Assembly: GCA_013398275.1 (NCBI GenBank)
Contig: VZSE01009483.1
Coordinates: forward strand, 1,586,516-1,650,515
DNA from: Promerops cafer
Lineage: Eukaryota > Chordata > Aves > Passeriformes > Nectariniidae
Length of the DNA stretch: 64,000 nucleotides
Reading direction: 5' to 3'
Positions 36,601-47,500 of the stretch are shown here, in pieces (position 1 is the stretch's first letter; each line of letters opens with the position of its first letter). A program made the position numbers and the translations under genes. Below the pieces are notes generated by a model that was not told the origin of the DNA, did not search any database, and was given only the letters and a program-made list of their open reading frames with translations.

Positions 36601-37380
36601 GCAAATGCCAGTCTTGTAAAAGGAGCCCCAGCCTCTGTCCCCTCAAGGACCTGTTGGTCCTTGGTTTTGATCCAGCAATAACACTCATCTAGCCCTGCAG
36701 ATGGTTAAGAGATCTGTGCAGAGAACTAGCTGCTCTGGTGACTTGCAATAGCACAGAGATCCATCTCTTGCCAGAACCTGAAATAATTGTGTGTGCTGGA
36801 TCAAAATTCTCTTAGGGATAGAGTGTTTCACTATTCATGTGTGTAAACAACTTTCTGTCAGTATGACTGTGTTTACACCCATTTGTTCTCTCTGTTAAGA
36901 TTCTTGTATGTAGACCCGAGGAAATTCCCTGTCCAACAGTCTTGGGGATGAGGTGCAGAGAAAATCAGCCAGTGGCCCAAGTCTTTAAGTAAATAGAGCT
37001 GTTGAATTTTGGTTTTCAGACCTGAATCCAGCTCATGGTGATAATCCTCATTAAAATAATTTTTACAAGGAAGGGTAGCTTTCACATTCTTGAAACAAGG
37101 CAGCGTTGGCATGTTCTTACATCAGGCAAGACTTAATGCATCTCTTTCTCTCCTCTGCCAGTTTTCAGGTCTTTACATCCTGTCCTTTGTTATCATCATG
37201 GTGGGCTTCACCTTGTACTGCTCTGCTCCTACTCGGACGGCAGAACCCACGGCCCTGCCGCAGCCCGGCAGCACCGGCCTGGACAACGCCGCGCTAAAGC
37301 TCGAGGAGAATGACGGCGAAACCCCAGCCGTGGCTGTGCAGTCCACAAGAGGAGAAACTGTGGTGGTCAGCACCGATTAA
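24442..37380 (+). CDS. SLC35F2: Solute carrier family 35 member F2, exons 2-8 (first coding exon not resolved)
   Basis: Seven exons on the + strand splice in frame into 349 codons ending in TAA. The product is a multi-pass membrane protein of the SLC35F (DUF914/EamA-like) family with about ten hydrophobic segments. Family signatures visible are YQYTTLTSVQLLDCFGIPV across exons 3-4, GVGTMVGADIL in exon 4, EFLGMVGLFGTIISG in exon 5 and LYSFMPVVIKVTSATSVNLG in exon 7. These fit SLC35F2 better than its paralogue SLC35F1, especially TPMLQSFINY, GTMVGADIL and the tail beginning APTRTAEP. Human SLC35F2 is known as the importer of the drug YM155 and has been reported to carry queuine and queuosine; that role is inferred here by orthology. 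Exon 2 opens with the third base of a split codon, so a short upstream exon (about 36 codons in human) must exist. No frameshift or premature stop is seen. The span runs from exon 2 to the stop and includes introns. Confidence 0.96.
24618..25146 (+). other. SLC35F2: SLC35F2 intron 2
   Basis: 529 bases, GT...AG, no repeat recognised. Confidence 0.93.
25147..25274 (+). CDS. SLC35F2: SLC35F2 exon 3
   Basis: 128 bases. The acceptor is ttctaaacag and the donor is TTCAG|GTAAGG. It completes a Gly codon and then encodes 42 residues, from SYSLWQVLKLRWWKY to AYQYTTLTSVQ. The basic loop KLRWWKY precedes the third hydrophobic segment, and YQYTTLTSVQ starts the family signature that continues directly in exon 4. 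It ends on a codon boundary. Confidence 0.96.
27470..27722 (+). mobile_element. CR1 LINE 3' fragment (SLC35F2 intron 3)
   Basis: Contains ggttcttcacccagagggtg, gggcactggaacaggctccc and gccttccaactcaggatatt, followed by two ttctgtgat-type terminal repeats. About 250 bases of the CR1 3' end in sense orientation. Confidence 0.88.
29700..29838 (+). mobile_element. CR1 LINE 3' tail fragment (SLC35F2 intron 3)
   Basis: Recognised by aagtgtccaaggccaggttg, ggaaggtgtccctacccatg and ctcttccaatccaagcagtt, ending in a CR1-like tccgtgattttatg. Sense orientation. Confidence 0.85.
30354..30513 (+). CDS. SLC35F2: SLC35F2 exon 4
   Basis: 160 bases. The acceptor is gtacacacag and the donor is GTGAAG|GTAAGG. 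It encodes LLDCFGIPVLMALSWFLL (fourth segment), the short basic loop GARYRLIH, and FVAVAICLLGVGTMVGADIL (fifth segment), ending in the hydrophilic stretch SGRQDGE plus one base. LLDCFGIPV and GVGTMVGADI are among the best conserved parts of the family. Reading runs open past the donor for about 70 codons, so ORF length alone would misplace the exon end. Confidence 0.96.
30514..32114 (+). other. SLC35F2: SLC35F2 intron 4
   Basis: 1.6 kb, GT...AG. Open reading continues from exon 4 to a stop shortly after 30720, but it loses all family similarity right after the donor. Confidence 0.92.
32115..32271 (+). CDS. SLC35F2: SLC35F2 exon 5
   Basis: 157 bases. The acceptor is tctgtacag and the donor is CAGCT|GTAAGG. 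It completes a Gly codon, encodes 51 residues from SDVVIGDVLVLLAAS to IISGLQ, and leaves two bases of a Leu codon. It carries segment six, followed by the conserved EEYIVKNLSRVEFLGMVG loop and the start of segment seven. No stretch of 60 or more codons is open here, so it was found only by frame and splice reading. Confidence 0.95.
32272..33062 (+). other. SLC35F2: SLC35F2 intron 5
   Basis: 791 bases, GT...AG, AT-rich, with a long pyrimidine tract before the acceptor. Confidence 0.92.
33063..33115 (+). CDS. SLC35F2: SLC35F2 exon 6 (53 bases)
   Basis: A small exon. The acceptor follows ttttctctaactctag and the donor is AATTG|GTATGT. It completes the Leu codon begun in exon 5, encodes AIVEHKEIMRIQWNWKI, and leaves one base of an Ala codon completed in exon 7. 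The HKE and W-W pattern matches the cytosolic loop after segment seven in SLC35F1 and SLC35F2. Phases fit both neighbours exactly. Confidence 0.94.
33116..33720 (+). other. SLC35F2: SLC35F2 intron 6
   Basis: 605 bases, GT...AG, no repeat recognised. Confidence 0.92.
33721..33875 (+). CDS. SLC35F2: SLC35F2 exon 7
   Basis: 155 bases. The acceptor is ccttgttttgcag and the donor is TACAAG|GTGAGT. It encodes segments eight and nine around ALCMFGLYSFMPVVIKV and GILTSDLYSLFLGLFLF, with the invariant loop TSATSVNLG between them. This is the most conserved exon of the gene and ends on a codon boundary. Confidence 0.96.
33876..37161 (+). other. SLC35F2: SLC35F2 intron 7
   Basis: 3.3 kb, GT...AG. Contains A-rich patches near 36.05 kb and a short 14-base direct repeat (gggaatgaggatat at 35954 and 35978). 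No other coding recognised. Confidence 0.92.
37162..37380 (+). CDS. SLC35F2: SLC35F2 exon 8, C-terminus and stop
   Basis: The coding part is 219 bases after acceptor ctcctctgccag. It starts with FSGLYILSFVIIMVGFTLYC, the tenth segment, followed by a hydrophilic cytosolic tail of about 50 residues that includes APTRTAEP and LKLEEN, and the TAA stop. The tail codons are markedly GC- and CpG-rich compared with the rest of the gene. From memory the human protein ends soon after the LKLEEN motif, so this tail looks somewhat longer. The 3' UTR continues in the same exon. Confidence 0.95.
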   Translation, partial: FSGLYILSFVIIMVGFTLYCSAPTRTAEPTALPQPGSTGLDNAALKLEENDGETPAVAVQSTRGETVVVSTD

Positions 37381-38391
37381 AGAAATGGCAGCACTTCAAA
37401 ACAGAGCTTTTCTTTTTAATTGCCAAATTTCCCTCAAATATTAATCCAGAGAACTGTCCCACTGCCAAGGCACATGTCATACTGTGCTGGGTTTAATGCA
37501 CTCGGTAGACTTTCAAGGCCAGAATCCTCAATCAGTGAAAGTGTATTGATTTGCCCTTGCAGAAAATCTGGCCTTTAGACGAAGACAGATTAGTATTTAT
37601 GTGGAGTCTCTGGAAAGTGAGAGACTGTTATTTTTGAGTGCTTAATTAACTGAACAACAAATGCTTGGGGAAAAAAAACTAAGCCAAAGCAAACTCCCAG
37701 ATCACTTAATGGGGAGCAAATAATGTTTTATATTGCATTAGGGACCTAAATCTGCACAATGCTGTCTGAGGGCTTCATGGTTTCCACCCCTCGGTGCAGG
37801 GTGCCCTCAGACAGCACCTTGCAAAAGCTCCTCAGCCTCTCACAGGACCTGGTTGGTTCTGCAAGCCACAGTACATTCATACACCTTCCACGTGCCGGTG
37901 GACTTCATTCCTCTACAGAAGGATTTGCTGCCTACATTCCACCCAAATGTTCATCTCGTCACGTTGCTGCACTCCCTGTTGCCTGCTGGGGCTGCAACAT
38001 GTATTTTATTTTGAATTTTGCTATTATGGGAAGTTTGAATATGTGTTTTTATAATTCTTCCTGTTTCTCTCTGTGGCCTTTTGGTTTGGTGCATTCCTAT
38101 TAACTGTGGGGGAGGCAAAGGCAGGTTCTTCCTCTCTTCAGTAGAACTGAAAGTGGTTTTTTTTTTCTGGATGAGAAAGCAAAAAGGTTTGAACAGAAGT
38201 TCACTTCTCAGTGAATTTCTCCCTGAAATGGGAGACATTTCTGCTGAAAGAGTTGTAATAAAATGGGCATTTCTTCAAAAAATTGAATCATCTAAGCTAA
38301 CTCTCATGGCAACAATAATGACATAATATCCAAAAGGTTAGGTGCTTTCAGTAGATACACTGGCAATTTTCCTGCCCCTCTTTATATTTAC

Positions 38392-38397
38392 AATAAA
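38392..38397 (+). promoter_or_regulatory. Possible proximal poly(A) signal of SLC35F2
   Basis: AATAAA in the 3' UTR about 1.0 kb after the stop. A further copy lies at 38257-38262. Either could give shorter transcripts; nothing in the sequence decides this. Confidence 0.4.
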
Positions 38398-38510
38398 TGA
38401 TGAAAAAATACAAGGCTGCAGTTTTAAGATCAGTAAAACCATACTGGGATTTTATTTTATTTTATATTTTGTACAAGCCTTAAGAGCTCAGGTGTATGAA
38501 GTAAAAAAAG

Positions 38511-38516
38511 AATAAA
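38511..38516 (+). promoter_or_regulatory. Probable distal poly(A) signal of SLC35F2
   Basis: Canonical AATAAA, with a GT-rich element starting about 20 bases downstream. It is the last such signal after the stop codon before repeat-free intergenic DNA. Confidence 0.65.
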
Positions 38517-38530
38517 GTATTCAGCAGCTG

Positions 38531-41500
38531 GACAGTTGGTCTTGGTTTGCTTATTTTTTAAGCTGGGATTTCTTTACTGCTCAAAATTGTTTTCATTAAT
38601 TTTGCCAGCTAAGTAATCTTTTTACTGGCTAAGCTTTGCTCTAGAAGGAAATACGACATTTTCTGAAGATACTGGTGATCAAATGACACAGACTGGGTTT
38701 GTGCTTCTGGTGTAGTTTATTCAAGCAAAATTTTCCAGGAAAAATCTTACCTGATTGTTATTTGGCAATAGGAAAACAAAGGTTCAACAAATACTACAGC
38801 AACAATCGCTGCTTTTTCACTGTGTAGTTCATGCACAGAAGGGTGAACAGGTGCTGATGTTTTATGGAAAGCATTTGGGTCCTCTCCCATGTAGAATGCT
38901 CCTTTTGAGGGGGGACAGTTTCTATTTTCTAAAATTATGTGGTATATGATCCGTGTAACATAATGTAGATTTTATCTGAAAGTACATGGGAGTGTGTATT
39001 GACTCAGGCTTTGGCCAGTCTTCAAAACACAGGACCATCTTGTGGTGTGGTGTGAGTGCTCAGGCTTAAGCTCATCTTCTCAATGTATAGACCACTGAAA
39101 CCAAAATTGTGTAAAACACGGGTGAGATTCTATGCACAGCCAAGTTTAGTTCCAAGGCTTTTAAATTCTGACTGTAGTAGGATGTTGGAGTCTGATTCAA
39201 GCAAATTGGGCCAGACAGAACTTCTGCTGAGCTGCAAGGAGAGGCGAGCAGTGTGGGGGCAGCTCAGACTCCCCAGCCTGGACGCTGGGACACCTTAGTG
39301 ATTTGACATTTATATTCTGAGTCGAAAACCTTAAAACTCTGTTTCACAGATACAGGCTGTGATTTAATTTCTTATGCTGTGATTTTACGCCACGCAAAAG
39401 ATTTCCTGGCATATTGTGGGGTAGCTCAGATTCACGTGTGCTAATGCCACCAAGAAGGTCTTTCAAGCTCTCAGTGAGGACAAGGTTGATACTTTTTGTC
39501 AATCATTCTGTCAATGACTCTGTGCTCTTGCCATCCTCATGATGGCTCCCATTTATTTCCTTGTGATCCTGCTGGATGCAGGCGCCTCCTCCAGCAGCCT
39601 GGGATGGTGGCCAGCCACCTGCTGATGTCATGCACACCTAGTGTCCTGCCTTTCATCACCTTAAATTTCTACTGCATCCCTGCGGAATGGCTGGCTGGGT
39701 GGAGTGCAGGCAAAGTTGCCTTGCAGAAGAGTTCTGCATCACAAACCAGCACCATGGTGTGGTCCAAGCTCTGGGCACAGGAGGTACTTGAAGCTTGACC
39801 TTGAAGAGTCCTCAGCACGGGGTGCTGGTCCCTTGAACCTGCTTTGTGTGGAAGGGGGCCAGATATATCAGTCATCCTTGCAGTCTGTCCCATGAATCAG
39901 AAGGAAGTGGGTGCAGGCTGTTGAAGAAAGATGCATTGCTTCAGAGCACAAGTAACACATGTATTGCTTGTGGGGAAACAAATGTTTGGTGAGCGAATCA
40001 CATGTGCCAGATCCTCTGGTACCTCTGAGACAAGGTGCCTGGGTGAGTCTTTAACATAAATCTTTCTGGAATATTGGAATAAGCTGGAGGAAAAAAAAAA
40101 ATCCATCTGTCACTTGCATTAAATACAAGAATCCAAATAAAAATGTGTGACATCCAGCCTTCCTCCAAGGTTTGGTTACAAAACAGCAAAAGTTATCTGG
40201 CATCAAAATGTCACGGTGTGTTGGGAAGTAAGAAAGTAGTGTGTCTTAACATCTCCAGAGCTTGAGGGAGAGGATGGGCTTATGGACATCAGCTATTTTA
40301 AGGTTTTTGACCTTTTCTAGGTCACACATACTCAGTTCTGTACGATGTGATGTCTGGAACAAGCACATCAGTTCTTGTCAGCACCATTCATTCACACTAT
40401 TTATTTGGGATATTTCATTGTGTTAAATATATACTTGTCTTGGAACTGTCTATTTCAATGAATTTAGGGGGTTTGACAGAGAGAAGCTGCACATGCTCTG
40501 TGATCAATCATGAAAAATTTTGAGCAAGCAGACAGAGATTGCTAAAAATGCAGAGTGAAGGATCCTGCGACTTGTTTGTTCTTCCACCAAAGTACAGCCT
40601 CCTGGCAATATCAGTGTTACACCTTACAAGAATCCAATGGGCTGTGATGTTGCAGATTTAATGTTTAACTTGAGGCTACACCTAAACATATATTCATCAG
40701 ACAAACAGCATCCAAGGTATTGGAACCTCACCCTCTCGAGCTCTCTCTTTGCAGTCCTCGGAAGGAGCAATTCAGCTCTCCCTTGGAGATGCCAGTATTT
40801 ATTTATTGAGTTTGCTTTTTTTGGGTGGAGTCAAGCCAAAACTAGAGATCCCAACCAAGTGCAGTGTCCCATTCTTATGGACATTGGTGTCTGTAGTAAG
40901 GGGCTATACAAACTGAAACTTCTACAATTTATGTGAGAGATGAAAGAGACACAGAGAGTTTTTCTTAGCAGCTATGGGAAGCCTGTGGCTGGTTCAACAA
41001 GATTTGTGTGCAGTGGTATCTAAAATGTGCATTCTTCACTCCTTTCCTGATACAATTTAATTTTTCTCTTGTATAAGACCATTCAAGACTGAAAGTTATA
41101 GATTTTACAGAAAAGAGCCAGAAGGAAAAATCTGATTCTTGTACAACACGGGTCAACATATTGCATCTGATTGCTCACAAGTAAAAAACACAGCACTGTA
41201 CCAGCTCCTAGGAAGAAAATTAACTCTATCCCAGCCAAAATCAGAAAAAGGTATAGGTTTTAGTAAATTTGCAGCATTTCTTTAAAATCTTGATATTAAA
41301 TTCTCAAAGCAATATTGAATTCATCCCTTCTGGAAGTAGGAGAATTGATTTTATTTTCATGAACTGTCTCCTGAATATATAAAGTGTGAAGAAAGTTACA
41401 GTTCTTAGAGTTCTCTGAGAGTAAACAACCTCCAAAAGCAGATTTCCACGCCCTTCAAGACTCATGTACTTTTATTAAGGTGCCAGCTGGGAACAGTTGT

Positions 41501-44500
41501 GATGTTTTCATCTTAGATGTATGGCCTGGGGTCAGTATCACTGAACTGAGGCCCACGACATCACCCTATTCAAAACAGACTTTATTTCACCAGCTCATCT
41601 CCAGCCTGTCTCCCTGTGTCAGTACCAGGAGCAGAGCTTGTGCAGCAAGGCAGAAAGATCACTGGCACTACAGGTGAAATGTGTGTTCCATCCCCATAAA
41701 TCAGTATCACAGTCTTCGGAGTGCTCTGAAGGAGCGGACAACATGAACTGAGACTGCTTTACAGAGAACTTCCAAAGAAGGCATTAAAGTAGATAGCTTA
41801 AAAAAAATTGAGAGACGTATTATTATTGTACAAATTGAAATGCTGATGTTTATTTGAGATGTTATGATGTTTTTATAGAAATACCGAAGTTTATTATGTA
41901 GTGATGCCTGGAAACAATGCAATATCTCCAGAAGTACCTGTCACTGGAAGTTTATGTAATCAGCAGCTGGTGACAGTGGTTGCAGTTCTCTGGAATATTT
42001 TTGATCTTACAGCAGTCCGGGGCGATGTTGCTGCTCTGCAGCACCATCTGTTGACACTGTCTGTAATTATTTTAATTAGGAACAGCAATCATACAGGCAG
42101 AAGTGCAGCTTCCCCAGCACAACCATGTAATTCAGTAAATGCATGACCAAGGGGGTGATTGGAAATGGGCTGAATGTAGCAGAAAAAGGCTGCGCAAGAG
42201 TATGGCTGCTTGCCAGTAGTCCCCCCCAAAATTGGTTTTGCTTTAATCCATTATTATTATTTAACAAACTGGATAACTCATTCATATACAGATTGTTGTA
42301 ACAAAGTAGGGAATGTTTTAAATTTCAGCCTCAAACTATTGAGTCGCCTTTCCTTGTCAAAACCATGTCAAAATTCAAACTGACTGAGAAATCTTGCTCA
42401 GAGTAAAAAAGATGCCACCAATCTCAAACAAGCCAATGCTTCAAAGTCTGATAATAATACATGTATATGGATAATATCTGTGCCCTTGAAAAATCAATGA
42501 GTATTTAAAAACCTGCATAGGTACAGGATACAATGTGTGTTCTTGCTTTGCTGTATTGTTTGTGGCAGAATTCCTTCAAGTCAGTTGCAAGGAGACTGTG
42601 ATGCTCCTTGAAGCTCAAAAACATTTGCAATTTGTCTTCCTTTGCCATCAGTATAAGTGCCAGTGGGACTTCCCTGGAGAAATTGCTTTCATTTAATGAA
42701 GTTTATACATTGCATGTGTTAAAAAAAGAAAACCTGCTGGGTAATCCTATCTCTTGCAACATCTGTAAATTGATTTTCTTCTTGAGAACAAGAATGATTT
42801 GTAACTCATAACAAAGCTAAAGTAGCATGACTAAATTAAGAGGAGCATTCAGGCAGCTGGAACACAATTACAGCATCAATGCACTTGCTGTGTTGATGTG
42901 ATATTAAGGTTATGAATGTAGTGAAACAGGAACCAGTGTGCACAAAGATGTGCTTCCTTCCTTCCTGTGGTGTTTGTCTGCTCGTGCTGACATGGAAATG
43001 TCTGTGTTAGCTGAACAGGACCCGAGGACTACCTGCGGGTTTCGTGTGCGCAGATGGGAGGTGCCACCTCAGCTCATGGGCAGCGACACACGCTGTGCTC
43101 TGTCACAGAGATTTTGCTCTTATCCCGCTGGTTTTCCTCAGTCTAAGGGAGGCAGGAACGGAGTTGTTGTTGAGAGCTGTTGCTCTCTTTGTGCAGGAGC
43201 ACCAGGAGACAGGGCAGGGGGCTGGGCACTTCTCACCTTTGCCTAACTCTTCCAGGAGCTGCTGTGGGGCTTCCCTTGGGGCAGCAGGAAGGACCTGCAG
43301 GAGTGCAGCCCTTGGCTGGGCTGCCCTGCAGCTGTAGTGGCTTTCTCAGTGTCTTGGTTTGCAGTGGAGCATCATTTGCCAAAGGTGAGCGTCCCCTGGT
43401 ATCTACAAAGAGCATTTACTGCAGCAGTAGAGCTGCCATGGGCCCTCCAGCAGTATCAGTCTGTGCTCACAAGGACAGGGTGAAGGTGTTGGGTACCAAA
43501 TCACTTTAACTGCAGTGAAACCTGGGTCCAGCCTCACTTTCTGGAACTCACTTTGGGATACACAGGTGATGACTTCCTGGAAGGGATTTGCAGCAGGGTG
43601 TGAGGAGCACGTGGCAGGATCTGGGGTTACCTCAGCCCTCCATTCTGGTGAGGATCTTAACCAGACACCAAGTGCAGAGTTGCTGTGTAAATCCGGGATG
43701 CTTCAACTCTGGATGCAAAACACTGTATGAGACACATTCTGCAGAGCCAGGTCACTGACACAACTTTACGGATGTGTTTGCACCAGTAAATAGAAGAGGC
43801 TGTTTTCTGGCCCCTAAGCCAAAACTGCAGGTTCAACCACAGCTGAGGTCTTGCTTCTGCAAAGAGGAAAGCATATCCCCATCTTCATGGCAGCTGATAT
43901 GAAGAAGGTCCCGAGAAACACCATGAAAACACCACATTTAACTTAATCTTTGCATTTGTTTTCCCCCTTCCTGTTTTGCTTTATATTAATATATTTCTTA
44001 GCATTTCTGCCATGAAAACATTTCTCAGCAGAAAGGAGAAACCAGTGGGAACAAAAGAAATCCTCTGTCAGGCTGCCTGCCTCAAAAGCAGACTTGCAGT
44101 AACAGCAGGTTTTTCTGAGAGATCACCATGGACCTTGCGTGGTGCTCACACTCTGGTCTCCTGGAGTGGTGTGGAGCTGTAAGCTGTGCTTACAGCTGGC
44201 AGCTGCCTCCCCTGCCGTGGTACTCAGCCCTCATCCTCCCTGGGCTCAGGGGAAATCTCTGAGATGCTGGTTATCATTTTGGGGGTTCCTTAGTTGCAGA
44301 GTCTGAAAAAGCATGAAGGGTGAGTCATAGTCAACCAGCAGAGTGGTCTCATCTCATGGAACTGAGGATGCATCTCACAGGCCCTGGCAGGCAGTAGGAA
44401 GTTCTGTCTGAGTCCCCCAGGAGAGTGCTGGGGACTGCAGAGGGCTGTGGGAGCCCAGACCAGTGCAGCCTTATCCATGCTGTTCACCTGGAGCAGCCCT

Positions 44501-47500
44501 TGGCTGGGTTTGGTCTCAGAGGATGCTGACTTGGCAAGATGCAAGATCTAGGAGTCAGCAAGGGAACTAAGATGTTCAAGACCCATTGGTTGGCTCTGCA
44601 CGCAGGTGGTGTGACACAGCTTGTGTCCCTACACCTACACTTCCCTCCCTACAGGCTGGGACTTCGTGGATCTGCCTTCCCGGATGAGTTGCTGCTCTGT
44701 GCTGCTCTGTGCTTGTCTTCCCTGACTTTGCCTGGGGAAGTTCAGCCAACACAGGCCACAGTTTGCCAGCCCTTACTTTGTTTTCCATATTTCACCCAGT
44801 GAAGACTCTGGCAGAAGTTAGCTGCACCTTTGGTTACCACAGGCGAAGTCAGTAGGGAAGGATCCAGTAATTCCTCCACATCCTCGTGCACCATGATCCT
44901 GTTGTGACACCTTTTCAGGGGACTGAGCAAGGTTAAATGTGCAAGGCACACCTCACTCATGCTCCAGATTCCTTTTATAATGTCCTTTGCTACCCTCTGC
45001 TGTGTGATTTCTGCAACAAATCACTTGGATATCAGGAATCTGCACATATTTCACCCAGGAACAACCAGTGATGAGCATTAGTGCAGACTTCCTTAGTGCT
45101 GGTGGGATGACAATCTCTCAAATATCAAGTCTGTGCAAACGCCTGGCCCCTGCTTTCTTTCAGCAAGGTCTATTTTTGTTAAAGGACAGCATGGGAATTT
45201 TCAGAGTGCACGCTCTTCATCCCTTAATGCTGCTCTGCAAAGTCAGTATTTTCCACTGTGTTTGGGATGAGAGAGAAATGAATCACCCAGAGGAGTGAGT
45301 GAGATGCTTCAGAGGCTCCGGTGAGCTACTAGGACTGCTGCTAATAGAACTTGTAATGTTGTATCACATACTCATCTGGGTTTTCTGTAGGTCTTTTCAA
45401 AACTCCTTGTAAGTTTGAGGCATCTGCTCTCTTTTGTCTACAAGTCCTTCACAGATTTTTCATTCATTTTTGAATGGCTGCTGGGAAAAAGGGTACTGCA
45501 TTGAGGGAAAGGAATGATTTATCCAAGCATGAAAGACATTTCAAAAGATGAATGTCCCAACCCAGGCTGTTAACCTTAAGACTCCAACATGAGGATTATG
45601 GTCTACTGAGAGCTAGTAACTTTTTTTGTAAAGAAAAGGATCTTTCATCTCAGTATTGAATGAGGAGAACTGAAGAACTGCTCCCCTTTCTTTCTGCAGT
45701 AGAGTACAGCTGTCTTTTGGCAGCATTATCAGCCTGCTGGCAGAACTTAGAGTCAGGTTCATAACAAACTGAATTAAGACTGTTTTAAAGAAGACCTGCA
45801 TTTTTCTTTTTAATTTGCTTGTAATGCTAAGAAGTTTTCCACAGGGACTGCCTCAATTTGCCCCAGGTCATTTAACCACAATTCAGTTAGCAGAAGTGAT
45901 GGATTAATTTCATTAAAATGATCCAATATTCAATTTTGATTATAATTTGGAGAAGCTGCATGTTGAGTTACTCATTACTGGATTGACCTTTAGCCTCAGA
46001 GAAGAACTCTTCTGAGGATTGCACCCCACATCCTCCAGACAACACTGACAGGTTTGTGTCCATGTGGTACTGACCATGTATTGAAAACATGACAGGCCTT
46101 AAAAGTCAGGTACTGACCTGTGACCAAATCCTTCACACTCTTCTCTTAAAGCAGGGAAGAGAGAACAGATGACAACTGCCAGTTTAACTTCTCACAGTAA
46201 GGAATTGTCATATGGATGCTTTTGCTGGATGAATTTTGGTCACATTCCTGGTTTGATTGACTAAAGCTGGCTAAAAAGAACCTGAATGCATTGGTCTTCC
46301 CTTTCTGCCATCAGCCACAGCAAGGTCAGTTTTGCCCCACACTGGACATGTCCCTAGCAGTGGCTGCTGGCAGCATGGTCTGGCAGGGGGCATGATGTCC
46401 TGAATGGCCTTGTGGGCCCAGGAGGGAGGGTCATGGGCATGGTGCCCACCCTGGGTCTCTCTGCTGCTGAAGGCTGCACAGACAAGTGGACACCAAGGTG
46501 TGATGGGGCAATTCTGAGCGACCCAGGCAAGAGCTCTGGCAGCCAGCCTTGGGGATGTGCCCCGCAGAGGCACAGCCGAGGTGTGCCAGCATCCCAGCAC
46601 GGACACAGTGACCATCCTGTTGCTGAGATGTAAACCTGCCTCCTCCAGGGATGCAAAGCTGTCTAAAGACCCTTTTCATTATGGAGGACACACTCTCTCT
46701 CCTGTGCTCCGATGCCCTGACGCCTGCAACGAGGGCCCTGCTGCCAGAAAAGCCTTGCAACTGCATTTGCAGCCACGTTCACGGGGTTCCAGTTCTGCCC
46801 AGCCCCTGGCAGCCTTTGCTCCAGCACAGCATCAAGATGCAGTGGAGTTGTGTCCCTCTGGGACTACTGCCCATCCAATTAAGCTTCTGTGTGCTGTGAT
46901 CTCTGTCTCAGTAGTAAGCTGATCCTCTGGCAGGGTATTTGATCAGAAATTAATTAGTGGGAGCAAAATGTTGTGAACACATACACTGTTAAGTTTTTAT
47001 TCTAATAACCTAGTTAATAATTTTGCTTCTTCAAGCAAAGAAAAATAGTGTGAACTTCAGCGCTTTGATCAGGCAGTGACATTTTGATGCTAAATTGCCA
47101 AGATAAGAATCCAGACCAACAGTGTTATACAAAAGCAATCTGAAAGCCTTTTGGTAGTTTTTAAAGTGCCCTTTCTGGAAGATGGACCAGATACTCAGAA
47201 AAATGTCTGTACCCCAACATGATTCCAAAAAATATTGGTGCTATATGAGGTGGGGAGGAAGTTGTGCATTATCCATGGTAACTGGATTGAGCTGCAAAGT
47301 ACTCAAGACTTTAATTATTTTCCTTAGGCTCTGTTTGTGAGTAGAGGCTTTTGGGAATCTCAGTGATGCAGATCAGGCTGCAGGAGAACACCCCGTCTGA
47401 TGCCACTGCTCCTTGCTCTGCTATTCCTGTCCAGCTGAAGCAGAACGTGAATTTTCTCCAAAGTCGAGCAATATTTCATTTTTTTCTTCTTATTCTTTTC

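Larger units (their letters stand above)
37381..38530 (+). other. SLC35F2: SLC35F2 3' untranslated region
   Basis: Non-coding continuation of exon 8 with several in-frame stops. Three AATAAA signals are present, at 38257, 38392 and 38511. The last is followed by a GT-rich stretch (gttggtcttggtttgc), as expected downstream of a cleavage site, so the transcript most likely ends near 38,530. Alternative use of the earlier signals is possible. Confidence 0.75.
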
